From contig OU612069.1 of NCBI GenBank assembly GCA_914767715.1, forward strand, positions 1,612,001 through 1,676,000: DNA of 64,000 bases. The letters are read 5' to 3'. The position numbers and the translations under genes are program-made. The notes beneath the pieces were generated by a model that saw only the letters and a program-made list of their open reading frames with translations, was not told where the DNA came from and made no database searches. Below are positions 11,001 to 20,856 of the stretch, piece after piece; position 1 is the stretch's first letter, and each line of letters opens with the position of its first letter. This DNA is from Membranipora membranacea. Lineage: Eukaryota; Bryozoa; Gymnolaemata; Cheilostomatida; Membraniporidae.

Positions 11001-14000
11001 AAGTCCCACTTTTTTTTTCACGTAATTTGGGAATACTCACTATAGGACTAATTTGTGGCTAGCCTGGGTATTCAGTGCTTATTTCAAGCTTATGTTATAC
11101 TACATCTTAACCAATGAGACAATAAAGAGACAAAACCAGCAGCAATCTACACTACACACTAACTGATACTTCACCTGACATATCTCCAGTTCATTATAAC
11201 CTCGAGCCGTCGCATTATTAACTAGCCTAGCCTGTAGTACTGAGTCAACCTCATCCTTCAATACAAAGAACAAAGAGAGAGTTATACAGACAACATGATA
11301 TTATTATCTGTCTATGTCGGATGGTTCACAAAAATTCTCTTCTTTTAAATTGTTGGGTATTATATTACGATGAACGCGGGCGTGGGGGGCTGTAAACATA
11401 TAACAAATAACTCAATTTAATAGATACTTATCGCTCCTACACTTTCAACATCAACACCGTATATCCCCAAACACCATTGATGTTGTCTGTGCACAGAGTA
11501 TTTGAAATTTAGACTGTACAAACTGGCGCCCTTTTGTTTCTCACTACGTGCTGAAACCAGAAAACACAGTACTTATAATTCACCTGTGGAGTAGCAGAAC
11601 TAGTGGAGGTGAGTGAAGGTCCCTGAGGAGAGTCAATATCGTCAGAGTTATCTGTGTCACTCAGTGTGATGGTAGATATATCCTTTTGTGTCTGAGTGGT
11701 AGGGCTAATCTTACCTGGTAACCCTGTCACCTGTCATATATAACATATACATACACAATGTACACATAATTTGAGCGACGTGATAGAGTTAATTTGCTAT
11801 ATTCTAATTGAAAGGTCCCACAGTCTAAAATCCACCTCACTTGATGATGAGCTCATTGATGCGTTTGTCACAATTAAAATGAGAAAACACATATCATACA
11901 TAAAACTTAGTCTCATCACCTTTCCTCTGACAGTAGCTTACCTTCTCTCTAGGACGTTGTGTCGGAGTGAATGTAGACTCGTCTTCACTTGTACTACTCG
12001 TATCACTATCCAGTGTATATCTCTGTACAGGAGCTGCTGACGCTGCCGGCGTAGAGGAGGAGGAGGTACTGGTAGAGTCTGTCAGGTCTACATATATCTG
12101 TCCAGCTATATATATATATAACAAGGGAGTTATCTCCTTAATGTCAAGGGGAAGGCAACTTCATATAATATTACATTAAGATATGACATGATAATGCATC
12201 ATCAGAAGAGAGACGTTGAATTAAGAGCCTGATGAGCCCAATGATGAGATATATATTATTGAAAATTCCAGAATAAAGCTGCATTGTGCTTGTATTCCGA
12301 ACATAGGGTGCAGATCAAATTACTGAAGTTATCCTAAATACTTATTTACTTGTAGCCACAAGTAAAATATCGAGACCCTCTGCCCAATGAACTCTGCCCT
12401 GGACCTCCATTATTTTTTTCCAATTCATAAATGTAACACCTATTTCATCAACTGATTACGTCGATAAATAGGTGAGACTCTCAGGTTTTTTACTTGCTAT
12501 TTTTTCTTAGTTAAAACCTAAAATATTAGAGCACCTCCAGATGTATGAGCCATACAATATTCTGCTTTCCCATTAAATCAGAGTTTATAACAGGAATAAC
12601 ATTGGAACTCACATCTGGGAGCAGGTACAGGTCTTGCTGGAGTTCTAGTCGATGACACAAGTGGAGATGGGCCGGGTATCTTCTCAATCTTAACGCCCCC
12701 AATACCTGTCCTAGCTTGAGTTGAGGTAACCAGTGGGGTCGATGTCTGCGGACCAGCTGATCGATGACGCCCTCTTGAGTAGTCAATCACTGTAAACAGT
12801 GTATAAAGTGGGATAAGGATGGTTATAACACAGGTATAGCAAGTGATGATCGAGTAACAGCATTATTACCACAGTCACAAGTCAATTCTTGCCTCTGATA
12901 ACTGCAGTCATTGGATTCGACTTTTTAAAAACCTTTGCAGAAGGCAGTGATAAACTAATAGCCTACTAAGTGCTTAATCACAGCCAACACCCCATAGCCT
13001 CCCTGTCTGGTCTTACTTTAGTTAATAATTGTGTGTATCTACCAGCAACCAAGGCAGTGTTAGAGCGCTTAAACTACTGCTGCTACACAGGCCACAGTGC
13101 TAATTGAATTCTTTATAGCTCAGAACTAACAGAATGAGGTTGCATTTTCAGCATTGTCACCTAATTGACAAATTATTCGCACAAACCGATCCTAAAAATC
13201 AAGAGTATGAAGTTAATTATCTAGCGGATATTGTGAGGTAACTACCGTCTTACTTGTGGACAATAACGGCGCCACCACCTAGCTCATTAACTCCATACTC
13301 TGATTTTTGGACAATAGGTTTATACAAATTATTCGCCCATTAGGTGACAATTTCCGAGATTAAAGCACAAATTTGCCTGAGTGGCAGCAGTAGAGCAGCA
13401 GCATCTGAGGAGGATAACCTACCTCCTTCCTCTTCTATATCAGAATCAGACATATCCATATCCTCCTGATCCTCAGTGTCAGATCCGCCTACTACTCTAG
13501 TATTATCCTCATCACTGCAGTCAAGTGTGATCGTCTCCGCTTCATTCTATTAACAATTATAAATCATATTATTGTATTATATTATAGTATTATATTATAG
13601 TATTATATCATAGTATTATATTATAGTAATATATAATGTATCATATCAGGTTGTGTTCCTGCTGGCGGCTAATGGTCATCAAGATATTAGAAATATATTT
13701 TTAAAACGAAGTTGTTAGCTGTCTTGCCTCAAGTGACAGGTTTGTTGTTGCTGTCATACCCATTTTATTTGCAAAGCAAGAGTTTGTAGCTTGCTTGTAA
13801 TATTTTGATAAACATGAAATGCCTTATCATCAGAAGTAGAGCTAAATTTTCAATATTAATAGTTGATAAGATTTAAGTGTTTGAGACCACAGTAAAGATA
13901 GTGTGGGAATGAGTCTTATGACACAAATATTAGTATTATATATATTTAGTTGGTACTGCTGTTCTTATGGCAACTCTACAATTTCAGATGTGGCTAAATT

Positions 14001-17000
14001 TAGTTTGATACAATCATTTCAGAAAACACGCAAAATGCCTTTACAACGATTGTTTGGTGTCACAAATCGTCCACCATCCTTGCTAATCTGAATCTGAAGG
14101 GGATTTTGAGCTTTATTGTGTAATAGCGAGTAATAGTCAGACTTACCGTGGTGTCTTCGGCAGCCCAGCCTAATATAAGTCTCTTCATCACATCATTATA
14201 ATTATCGATATTCTCCTGCCCCAAACTCAACTACAATAGAGCGAACAATGTGATCAATGTGATCAGTGTCAGAGTAACAAAACTCCTACAGAAAGTTAAT
14301 CCATTCTGCGGCAAGACATGAAGACTAAGAACTGCAGACGAGCGGTCAGTGAGCTGTTCTTCCTGGGTAGTTTACATATTGCAGGTGGTGAGAGTTATAA
14401 TAGGTTATGCAGTAAAACATTAAATAGTAATAATGCGTTTTATAAAGGACTGAATAAATAGACTGGTGTGAGATCCTATGTACAGTAAGAATGGTAGTTT
14501 GATGTGTACCGCGAGCCCTAGCCTAAAGTAATGCTAGTTTAAGCTCCTGACCGTGTTAGATTAAAGAAAAGAGGGACATTCCAAAACCCACTAGAACAGT
14601 TAACAGTTAACCCATTAGCTTGAGCCAAATTTGACCAGCTGACATCATACGAGGTAGAGAATATCATACAATATATATAACACACATACAAGATTATAGA
14701 AGTTGCCCACCTTGTCTGACATTCCTCTCACAGTGTCATCTAGCCTGTGGCTTGTTTGATCAGAGTAGCCGTCTTGTAAGGAGGAGTTGGTGGTAATGTC
14801 TGTAAGGTCCCCTAGCGACATACGAGACTGCTCCTGAAATGTGGCTATCATGTCCTCTATAGCTGACAGAGTGAGAACAACAGCTAACTCATCACCTTCA
14901 GATAAAAGATAATGAAATAAATACAAATCAGGTTGTATTGATTTTATTTCATTCAAAACATGTAATAAAATATATGAATTACTTAATTTGAATATTTTCT
15001 AGGATATTGTCTTAACATTATAAACATCATAACATCCTGTCACAAAATGTAATTTCTTGCAAATATCATCATCTTATCGCAACGCAACAAGCCAAAGCTA
15101 AAAGGATGAGCGACCATTTTTTGTGGATAATTTAGTTAAATGACCAACATGGTAAAACATAAATTTGCCCCCTTATATTAGTGATATTTGTGTCTGTTGC
15201 AAACAGAACAAGCTACGTACTCATCAAAAATGATATACAATATGGCGCAATGGAAGGTTACAGACTGAGCGAGTGGAGTAAGTATTACCTCTGATGATAG
15301 CATCTCCAGGGTCCTCAGGGTTCTCCCCATCATTAAACTCCACCACACTTTTATATTTATTCTCTAAATCAAACACCACCTCCTTATCAGATAACCTGGA
15401 GTGAAACTCTCCTGGATACTCCTTAGTACAAATGTCCTCAGGTGTACATAAGTTCTTAATATAGGTCTACAGGTAGAGATATTCTATGTGGTTAGTGAGA
15501 ATCACAGAGTTATTATAATATAATACTATAAAATAAACAATATATATAATAACTCTATGGTTAGAATCGTGACAGTTAGAGTACAAAAACTACGAAGTCT
15601 GACTGCTGGATACATATATTACCGTTACAAATAAACCGATGAATTAAATCGCCGAAAATCGCCTTCAAGAAACCGGGTTGCCAACCATCATCACCAGATT
15701 AACAAACTCTGTGTGAGAAATATGTGAGGTGTTTGCGAGCCAGTCCTAGTCATCCACTTTACAGCCAATCGATCACTGGCCGGATATCTACACACAGCGG
15801 GCGGCATATTAAAGATAAATCCCGCACGGCTTTAAGATCGAAAAGCCTTTTCCAGCAGTTTCCTTAGTTTTATTTGTAATTTTTGATTGTGTACCGGTAC
15901 CTGACAGACTACATTTTTTCTATTTACAATGAGTAATTGTGCGCTCATTCAAACAATTCTTTTTTTAGCACTGTATCATTGTGAGCACTGTCTTATTTAC
16001 CTTACAGTATTGACAGGCATTAAAGTCTATACAAACAAACAAAAATCAACTGATCATACAAATTCTCTGAAAAAGGCGATAGAATATTTTGATAGCCTGA
16101 TAGACATGGTAATTAGGGTATCATATCAAGTACAATAGGCAGTGATTGACAATCTTGCTAAGCTATAGGCAATCATATCATATCAATTTTGCTCTTGTTT
16201 CATTGGGTCCTATAATCATATCCGTGATTAGACTAGAATTCTAGCAATGGTTCACAATGATTCAGGTGCCTTAAATTTCATTTTAGCCTTTTCTCATGTC
16301 GGGTGAGACAAGGAGTTAAAGACTCTTGGGTGAGAGAAGTATTGGATTTCAATGGTGTTTTGTTAGTGCTTTACAATATGTAAACAATGACTTTACTTAG
16401 TGGATCATAGTGATTAAATATGATACGATTCTTTTATCAATGTTGTGGGAATTCCCATATGTGAAAGCTGAGTTGGAAATTCCATTTTTATGTGTCACTG
16501 TTTGTTAATAGCAACACAGCCTTGTGCTCAAAATAATGAGTATGTATGACGGACGGACGGAGGGCTTGTTAAAATGAACTGTTACCTCATTTAGACAAGA
16601 GAAAGGGCAATTTATGATATGAGCAATGTAGGCCAAAAGAATTGGAGATTCAAGTTAGGCTAAGCCGAAATCAAAACTGTAAAACAGTTTCAGTGATATT
16701 AAAAGTCACTGTTGGTGAATAAATGTTGGTGTAATCGAACCTCCTCCTCTTCCATCCTTGGAAAATGTGAAAAATTATAACTTTCAGAACTGCTAACCTT
16801 GGCTAGTTTGACTTTGTCTTCATTACCGTGGATGTTGACCCAACATCCATCAGCTACAGTAACATCTGGCTTCTCTATTCTAATCTGTACAGAGAACCTA
16901 ATACTGATCTCGTCCTTCCTCGCTATCAGAAGATCTATTGTGTCTTTTATAAACAGCTCGTCTACGGTTAACACTCCTGGGCTTTCCTCCACAGAGGCCA

Positions 17001-17001
17001 T
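1683..17001 (-). CDS. N4BP1/KHNYN-type NYN-domain ribonuclease, 18 coding exons, complete
   Basis: Predicted endoribonuclease of the N4BP1/KHNYN/NYNRIN family. Vertebrate members cleave RNA, restrict viral RNA or tune innate signalling, and N4BP1 binds NEDD4-type ubiquitin ligases. Coding exons on the minus strand: 17001-16798, 15466-15289, 14895-14711, 14230-14147, 13546-13423, 12789-12613, 12087-11942, 11730-11584, 11255-11175, 10808-10653, 8837-8705, 8445-8254, 7521-7329, 5945-5808, 4788-4675, 4192-3977, 3479-3359, 2033-1683. They sum to 2940 nt with every splice phase compatible, giving 979 aa (human N4BP1 is about 900). Domain order: KH-like 1 and 2 (about 1-155), acidic SIM-like linker (about 218-415), UBA-like (about 420-475), Q/P-rich linker with a PPAY motif, NYN RNase (about 654-822), polyQ, CoCUN (about 940-979). 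ZC3H12 was considered, but no CCCH finger follows the NYN domain and the KH-like start favours N4BP1. Only the first ATG and a 5' UTR exon are uncertain. Confidence 0.88.
2510..2675 (-). mobile_element. tRNA-derived SINE, copy A
   Basis: On the minus strand a tRNA-like head has an A box (TGGCGCAATCGG) and a perfect B box (GGTTCGAGTCC), followed by a unique tail ending near CCTCTCCTGG. The D-arm segment CGGTTAGCGCGC resembles tRNA-Ile. The head does not fold with an ordinary anticodon arm, so it is not a tRNA gene. It lies in intron 17 of the N4BP1-like gene. Compared with copies B and C, it lacks about 9 nt between the anticodon and T arms. Confidence 0.75.
2906..3080 (-). mobile_element. tRNA-derived SINE, copy B
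   Basis: Nearly identical to copy A 400 bases away and in the same orientation, with intact A and B boxes. It retains the segment lost in copy A (GCGATTAGTGCCGCAGG), which copy C also has, so copy B is closer to the ancestral form. Confidence 0.75.
3359..3479 (-). CDS. N4BP1-like exon 17: polyglutamine tract
   Basis: This exon encodes about 40 residues ending in an almost pure glutamine run (about 14 Q, then HHLP) written with mixed CAG/CAA codons. Entry phase 2 and exit phase 0 fit exons 16 and 18. The complementary TTG/CTG run on the plus strand makes a spurious leucine-rich ORF. Confidence 0.75.
3977..7521 (-). CDS. N4BP1-like exons 13-16: NYN/PIN ribonuclease domain
   Basis: The catalytic core is split over exons 7521-7329, 5945-5808, 4788-4675 and 4192-3977. 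The first acidic residue is Asp in MVVLDGSNIAYA (about residue 660). The second strand region is SSRGILIAINYLRQKYG. The double Asp is at VPYDDRFILDL across the exon 15/16 border. The fourth acidic residue is in GIVISNDKYEDL. The C-terminal hallmark MFASDTFMISQDPNGRTGP matches the N4BP1 pattern F-x-GD-x-FM-x-x-DDP-x-GR-x-GP. All metal-binding acids of active NYN RNases (the DGSN, DDRF and ND positions) are present, so the enzyme should be active. Three phase-2 introns cut the domain. Confidence 0.88.
5408..5628. mobile_element. foldback element with 34-bp inverted arms
   Basis: Arms 5408-5441 and 5595-5628 (CTAGCCTGTCTTAACAAGCT... against its complement, 1 or 2 mismatches) enclose a 153-bp loop. 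It lies in an intron of the N4BP1-like gene, has no coding potential and looks like a MITE. Confidence 0.6.
6227..6947. mobile_element. possible non-autonomous hAT-like element
   Basis: The left end CAGTTTTTCCCAAACCGCAG and scattered GTGGCCCGC/TGGCCCAC motifs, inverted between the two ends, resemble hAT-type non-autonomous elements. The termini are diverged and no clean 8-bp duplication is seen. It occupies the intron between NYN exons 13 and 14. Confidence 0.35.
7008..7250. repeat. 13-bp minisatellite
   Basis: About 18 head-to-tail copies of TAACAGACTATTA. The first units are slightly diverged and the rest nearly identical. It is intronic, 80 bp from the exon carrying the catalytic DGSN motif. 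Confidence 0.9.
8007..8247. mobile_element. foldback MITE with about 70-bp arms
   Basis: The left arm, starting CTTTAAAATGATTGTGAAGA, is repeated as its reverse complement at the right end (to TCACGATCACTTTAAAAT), with about 15% divergence. Intronic in the N4BP1-like gene. Confidence 0.65.
8858..8948. repeat. short tandem repeat, about 27-bp unit
   Basis: About three diverged copies of ATCACTGCGTTAGTAATACC. It sits just upstream (in transcript sense) of exon 11 and supplies that exon's branch-point-like TTTTACTAAC. Confidence 0.55.
9251..9619. mobile_element. foldback element with nested perfect palindrome
   Basis: Outer arms CTTAAAGACTACCCAAAGAC (from 9251) and its complement ending 9619 are followed inward by inverted GACTTATGATAAAGTTGTGT. 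A second inverted pair around ATGCTCTACTTGGCATGATG lies further in. At 9494-9523 is a 30-bp perfect palindrome with no spacer. It lies in intron 10 of the N4BP1-like gene. Confidence 0.6.
10036..10212 (-). other. candidate alternative last exon of the N4BP1-like gene
   Basis: A good acceptor (TTTTATTCTTCAG) ends at 10213 and opens a 58-codon frame in phase 0, the exit phase of exon 10. The peptide starts LKRKSSAQRKKLAKLFKYDW and contains a tandem pair, KYDWSTDDLNPPLHKIL then KYDLSSDDLNPQPLI, before TGA at 10036. Splicing from exon 10 would give a protein of about 552 aa lacking the RNase and CoCUN domains. No poly(A) signal is obvious nearby and no donor in a usable phase exists, so it cannot be a cassette exon in frame. 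Confidence 0.3.
10433..10538. repeat. tandem repeat, about 26-bp unit, 4 copies
   Basis: Copies of GGCACTTAATATAGGCTACA with minor variants. They lie just after the exon 10 donor on the transcribed strand. Confidence 0.75.
10653..11255 (-). CDS. N4BP1-like exons 9-10: UBA-like bundle and basic tail
   Basis: Exon 9 (11255-11175) reads DEVDSVLQARLVNNATARGY and then NELEICQ. Exon 10 (10808-10653) continues ALSLCVKKGLNEQRFFAMLT. The spacing of hydrophobic residues around the RGY turn resembles the UBA-like helical domain that precedes the NYN domain in N4BP1 and ZC3H12 proteins. A strongly basic stretch, GRKNKKKRGR, follows and could be a nuclear localisation signal or RNA-contact patch. Both exons are phase 0 at each end. 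Confidence 0.65.
11584..13546 (-). CDS. N4BP1-like exons 5-8: acidic linker with SIM-like motifs
   Basis: Exons 5 (13546-13423), 6 (12789-12613), 7 (12087-11942) and 8 (11730-11584) encode a low-complexity S/T/P/D/E linker. Three exons each carry a hydrophobic core next to an acidic/serine run: TITLDCSDED in exon 5, YTLDSDTSSTSEDES in exon 7, and TITLSDTDNSDDIDS in exon 8. These look like SUMO-interaction motifs; human N4BP1 has a comparable IADLSDSSADSE segment. Exon 6 is basic and proline-rich. Exon 7 uses the acceptor 12 nt downstream of another AG (12090-12088, TAG), because only this one keeps the frame. Confidence 0.72.
13069..13395. mobile_element. foldback MITE, TTAA-CTACTGCTGC family, copy 2
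   Basis: TTAAACTACTGCTGCTAC at the left and GTGGCAGCAGTAG at the right, with long inverted inner arms (CACCTAATTGACAAATTATT against its complement near 13330-13365). It ends about 25 bp from exon 5 of the N4BP1-like gene. Confidence 0.65.
13560..13640. repeat. AT-rich tandem repeat (TATTATATTATAG-like)
   Basis: Imperfect 11-14-bp units of TATTATAT/TATAG directly upstream of the exon 5 acceptor region. Confidence 0.6.
15289..17001 (-). CDS. N4BP1-like exons 1-2: N-terminal KH-like region
   Basis: Exon 1 (17001-16798, 68 codons, phase 0) begins with MASVEESPGV and ends with CWVNIHGNEDKVKLAK. Exon 2 (15466-15289) continues TYIKNLCTPEDICTKEYPG. This matches the N4BP1 KH-like 1 pattern in which a W-x-x-L/I-x-G strand leads into an S/K-A-K-x-YIK-x-IC-x-PE helix. 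Residues up to IIRGDELAVVLTLSAIEDMI, finishing in exon 3, align with the second KH-like fold (IRG then a long helix). No canonical GxxG loop is visible, which is also true of N4BP1, so RNA binding by this part is not assured. The ATG at 17001 is the only start in frame that keeps this fold. Confidence 0.8.
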
Positions 17002-17614
17002 CTCAATACCATATAGGCCTATGTGCTATCTGAAATATGGAGGCTATTGTATCAAACATGACAAACCCTATAATAGGAGTTTGCTAGTGCGGGGTCACTT
17101 TGACAAGCCTGCGCCAATTGAAGAACTTTCCCTGTGTCAAGCTTATCTGTCGATTCAATACCTGGTCAAATGTCTTGAGTGTTTTAAGTCATGCCATATG
17201 CAAATTACCGAATTGTTGTCATGTTGAAATGATAAGCTGCAGTGATATGAGACTAGGACCTCCTACAACTGGACTGCTGTGATGTTACATTATTGCACAC
17301 CAGCCCAGTTTGGATATAGCCACAGTGAGCAAGTAAAGTTAATTAACAACAGTCACATGTTAGGCCTAATTGATTTACTAACTGTTTTGTAATTGTTGTA
17401 TTTCTGATTACTATATGGCCAACCTAAGTCTACAAGCCTGTGCTTATGCCTTGTGAACAGGCCTCCATAGCAATTTGTGGCATTGAAAGCTGGTTAAATA
17501 TACCAAGACATTGTACTCACTACAAATTCAAAACTCAGGCCAACCAAGCCCTTGCATAGCGCACGTACGTTGGTCCTTGTACCTATTACCTGCAGTGGTG
17601 ATATCCTTCACTGT

Positions 17615-17823
17615 CTTACAGGTAGGCGACACTACTCAATCTTACAGGTAGGCGACACTACTCAATCTTACAGGTAGGCGATACTACTCAATCTTACAGG
17701 TAGGCGACACTACTAAATCTTACAGGTAGGCGACACTACTCAATCTTACAGGGAGGCGACACTACTCAATCTTACAGGGAGGCGACACTACTCAATCTTA
17801 CAGGTAGGCGACACTACTCAATC
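17615..17823. repeat. 26-bp minisatellite, 8 copies, upstream of the N4BP1-like gene
   Basis: Eight head-to-tail units of CTTACAGGTAGGCGACACTA plus CTCAAT with only single-base variants (GGGAGG in two units). It lies 610-820 bp upstream of the start codon, so it may fall in the promoter or a 5' UTR intron. Confidence 0.9.
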
Positions 17824-17918
17824 GCATAAGTCTAGAAGTAAATTAACTGAACTTTTTTATGTTCATTACACAAATTTAGCTTCTCAAGTTCTGAATGGTA
17901 CTAAGAAATGGCGTTTGC

Positions 17919-18040
17919 GACAGGCGTTGTAAGATGTTTGGCAGGTGCTGTATGGAACAGGCCGGTACACCAGTGTGGTGGGTGCTGTAGGGGCTGTATA
18001 TGTGCTGCAATACAGCACCTGCCACATGTATTACAACATA
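17919..18040. repeat. small foldback repeat
   Basis: Arm GTTGTAAGATGTTTGGCAGG with TGCTGTAT (about 17925-17952) is inverted at 18009-18036 (ATACAGCACCTGCCACATGT). Loop about 56 bp. No coding potential. Confidence 0.5.
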
Positions 18041-18422
18041 AGTCACACCTCAGGACTTTGTATGAGGGATTGTTTGGACTTAGTAACTAAAAGTCTTAGC
18101 ATGCAACATGCGCTGTACCAACAAACCTGCTACTTTGAGATTTCAAAAATTGGCTAGTGCCCATACAGAACATAGACACCAATACATACACCGTCAACAA
18201 TTACTACATAAATAGGCCCACATTGTTATTTGTAGCTAGCAATGATGAATATGAGACTCAAGGCATCACCAGTTGGTACTTGTGGGTGCAGGATTATACT
18301 AGCAATGATGGAGTTCATGATAGGTAGATAGAGGAGAGATGGTAGATAGGATTCAGATGCCAAATTAGTGACTGAATCACAGTGAGTGAGTGGAGTCATC
18401 AGCCTCAGGTACTGAGGTAGAG

Positions 18423-18483
18423 GGGAGTGGGAGATTCCCTCCCAGTCCCTAACTTAGGGACTGGGAGGGAATCTCCCACTCCC
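18423..18483. repeat. 61-bp palindrome with 1-nt spacer (first of a pair)
   Basis: The 30-bp arms 18423-18452 and 18454-18483 are exact reverse complements separated by a single C at 18453. No mismatch was seen. Confidence 0.9.
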
Positions 18484-18484
18484 A

Positions 18485-18580
18485 CATGCACATCACATAA
18501 TAATGCATTGATTGTTGCCTGTTAAGGGACTTAGGGCCTAAGTCCCTTAACAGGCAACAATGCATTATGTGATGTGCATG
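18485..18580. repeat. 96-bp palindrome with 1-nt spacer (second of the pair)
   Basis: Left arm 18485-18535 and right arm 18537-18580 are reverse complements around a single G at 18536. The only differences are two small insertions (3 and 4 nt) in the left arm. It follows the first palindrome after one base. Confidence 0.88.
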
Positions 18581-20806
18581 GCAGCGGACACACTTGTTTG
18601 CATTGAGATTCATGAGGCATTAACCACCTTATTAGTTTGCAAAGTTACCTGTTCTTTGAAAGTTCACCAAATGATCTGTTTTATCTCTGCAGAGAGCAGT
18701 TTCGTTTCCCAGTCTCCAACCTTAAATTTCTCATCATGTTTTGATGTAAAGTAGACCTGTCTTATCTTGTCCACTGGCTTCACTTTAGCATGAAACATTC
18801 CCAATCTTATCTTATTTATGTCAGACTATTGTCTGAGCCCAATATATTTCTTTATCGTCATTTCCGGAAGTAGTAATGATTTTGTTCAGGAATTGCCTTA
18901 CCATTTTGCTCGACAGGACAACTGCTTATTATTAATATAAATCAACAAAAATAAGTTTTCGGAAACAGAGGACCCAAAGATTCAAATGATCTATTATCTA
19001 AATGTGCTTTAGGGCTGAAACTGTAAATTTTCAATGTAAACACTGGTGCTAGATTTAACTTAACTTGTCATTGAAAATTTTGAAGCAGAGCGATAACAGC
19101 TGGAACAGTTAATAAAATTATTTAGGACAATGATTTCAAAGCACTGTATAGTGTATATGATATGAAATATTAAAATCAAAAGTTAACTTATGAAAATAAA
19201 ATTAGCCTGTAGCTGATAATTTAAATAAAAGGGATAATCTCAAAACATTAATGCAATGAGAAAATAAAATGATGAAAAGATAAGTTAAACCTGAAGGTGG
19301 TAACTGCCCAGCACCTTTAAATATCATTATTAAACCTTGAGATACGGGGTATAGGCCTCACAGAACAGCGGGTTTTCAGGTGGGATTTTTAAGAGGGGGC
19401 AGAAGTCAAATCGCAACGATAGGATGGAATTGAGACTTCCACCCAGCTAGTAAGGTAGTTTGAGTAGATAACCCACCCACTGTAACTAATATATATACAT
19501 ATACATATATGTTTCTGTTTGGTTCGGTTTTAAATGGGTATTTCCCATGAAGGAGGACTCTCAACCTTGCCGTTTTCTCGTTGTTGATGATTTCATGCTC
19601 ACTGTTACATCATCCAGAACTTGGTGTTGTCAGTATATATATGCAATTTCACACTGATATCATTTAGTAGCCTAGGTAGTGAGGCCACCACGCAGTTAAA
19701 CAAAATATGGCTAGTACGCTTCCCTACAGAATCAGCAAACTCACTATCGATTTTGCACATTGAAAGAGCGTTTACTGAATAGGATTTTATCCTTCTAAGA
19801 ACAGAACCGCCGACCATGAATCCAAAGGAGAGCAAAGAAAAGAGCAGTGTCAAATAAGGGCGAATCAAGAACACGGTTTGACCATGATCTAGGTGTTGGC
19901 AAACATATGAGTAGATATGTTATAAACATCAGACATCTAGTATTGGTTATCAGTATGATGTAGCAATTTTACCTCTGACGATTGATTAATACAAGACATT
20001 ATTGCCACTCATTCTGAGTGGGCTTGCTTGAATTCACATCTCCTTTACTCTTCGCTGAATACCATAATGTGTAATATATACAGTTTCACTTTTTGTTTAT
20101 GTGGATAGAAAACCGAGTTAGGAAAGGAGATGAGAGGGTCAATTTCCCTAGCAGAGTAATCGTTAGCTAGAGTTTAATTTAACAAGATGTGGGATGACTT
20201 GATGTTAGCTAACACCAAACTTCGGCTAGCTGAGGTGAATGTGAGGTGAAGGTGAGTGAAAGTTTATATTAAAAAAATGAGGTCGAAAAAATGTAAGTGA
20301 GCATTTAATTTAGCTATTTCAAGCATGTGCCAAATGGCAAACTTTCCTCCTACAAGTATTTTACCCATTTTTGTAATCATTAACATTTTTGTATTTTACA
20401 CCTCTGTTTTTTTTCTAGTAAAGAGGTGATATTGAGCTAAAAAGGACAGGTTTCTGATAGTCAGAAGGCTTTTCTATCTCTACAGTATGGAAGTCTCTTT
20501 AAGTTTCAAATAAATTATATGTCAGGTTGAATTTTGACCCTCTACATTTATTATTTGTTAATATATTTCTCACACCTAGCCATCATTGGGCCTATAAAGG
20601 GCTCATACCTGAGGTGCTTTATTTTAACAGCACCTGGTTTATATATATATTGGTTGGACATGAAAGTGGCATGTTTATACCAGACTACTCTGCAGACAAG
20701 TTTATACCCATCCAGTACTCAACAATTTAATTACTGTTATCAAGTAAAATTTGTTAATTTTGGGTGTGCCATTTTTATACAACAGTTACTTGTGATATAT
20801 TTATCT
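18581..20806. other. intergenic, nothing recognised
   Basis: Between the palindromes and the minus-strand lectin gene. I see no exon series, RNA gene or clear repeat. The short ORFs here have no recognisable motif. Confidence 0.5.
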
Positions 20807-20812
20807 TTTATT
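20807..20812 (-). terminator. poly(A) signal of the minus-strand lectin gene
   Basis: AATAAA on the minus strand 45 nt after the stop codon at 20857, giving a short 3' UTR. Confidence 0.6.
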
Positions 20813-20856
20813 GTTGCCAAGGATCATAAAAATCACTTATACATCAATCACGGTAA

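Noticed and set aside
1683-17001. ZC3H12/Regnase identity for the NYN gene
   Set aside because: No CCCH zinc finger after the NYN domain, and a KH-like N-terminus plus CoCUN C-terminus point to N4BP1/KHNYN.
17615-17823. Regular repeat considered as a CRISPR array
   Set aside because: Units are directly contiguous with no unique spacers, and this is animal DNA.
19605-19874. 89-codon minus ORF in the gap before the lectin gene
   Set aside because: No recognisable motif, no supporting exon or conserved signal; most likely chance.
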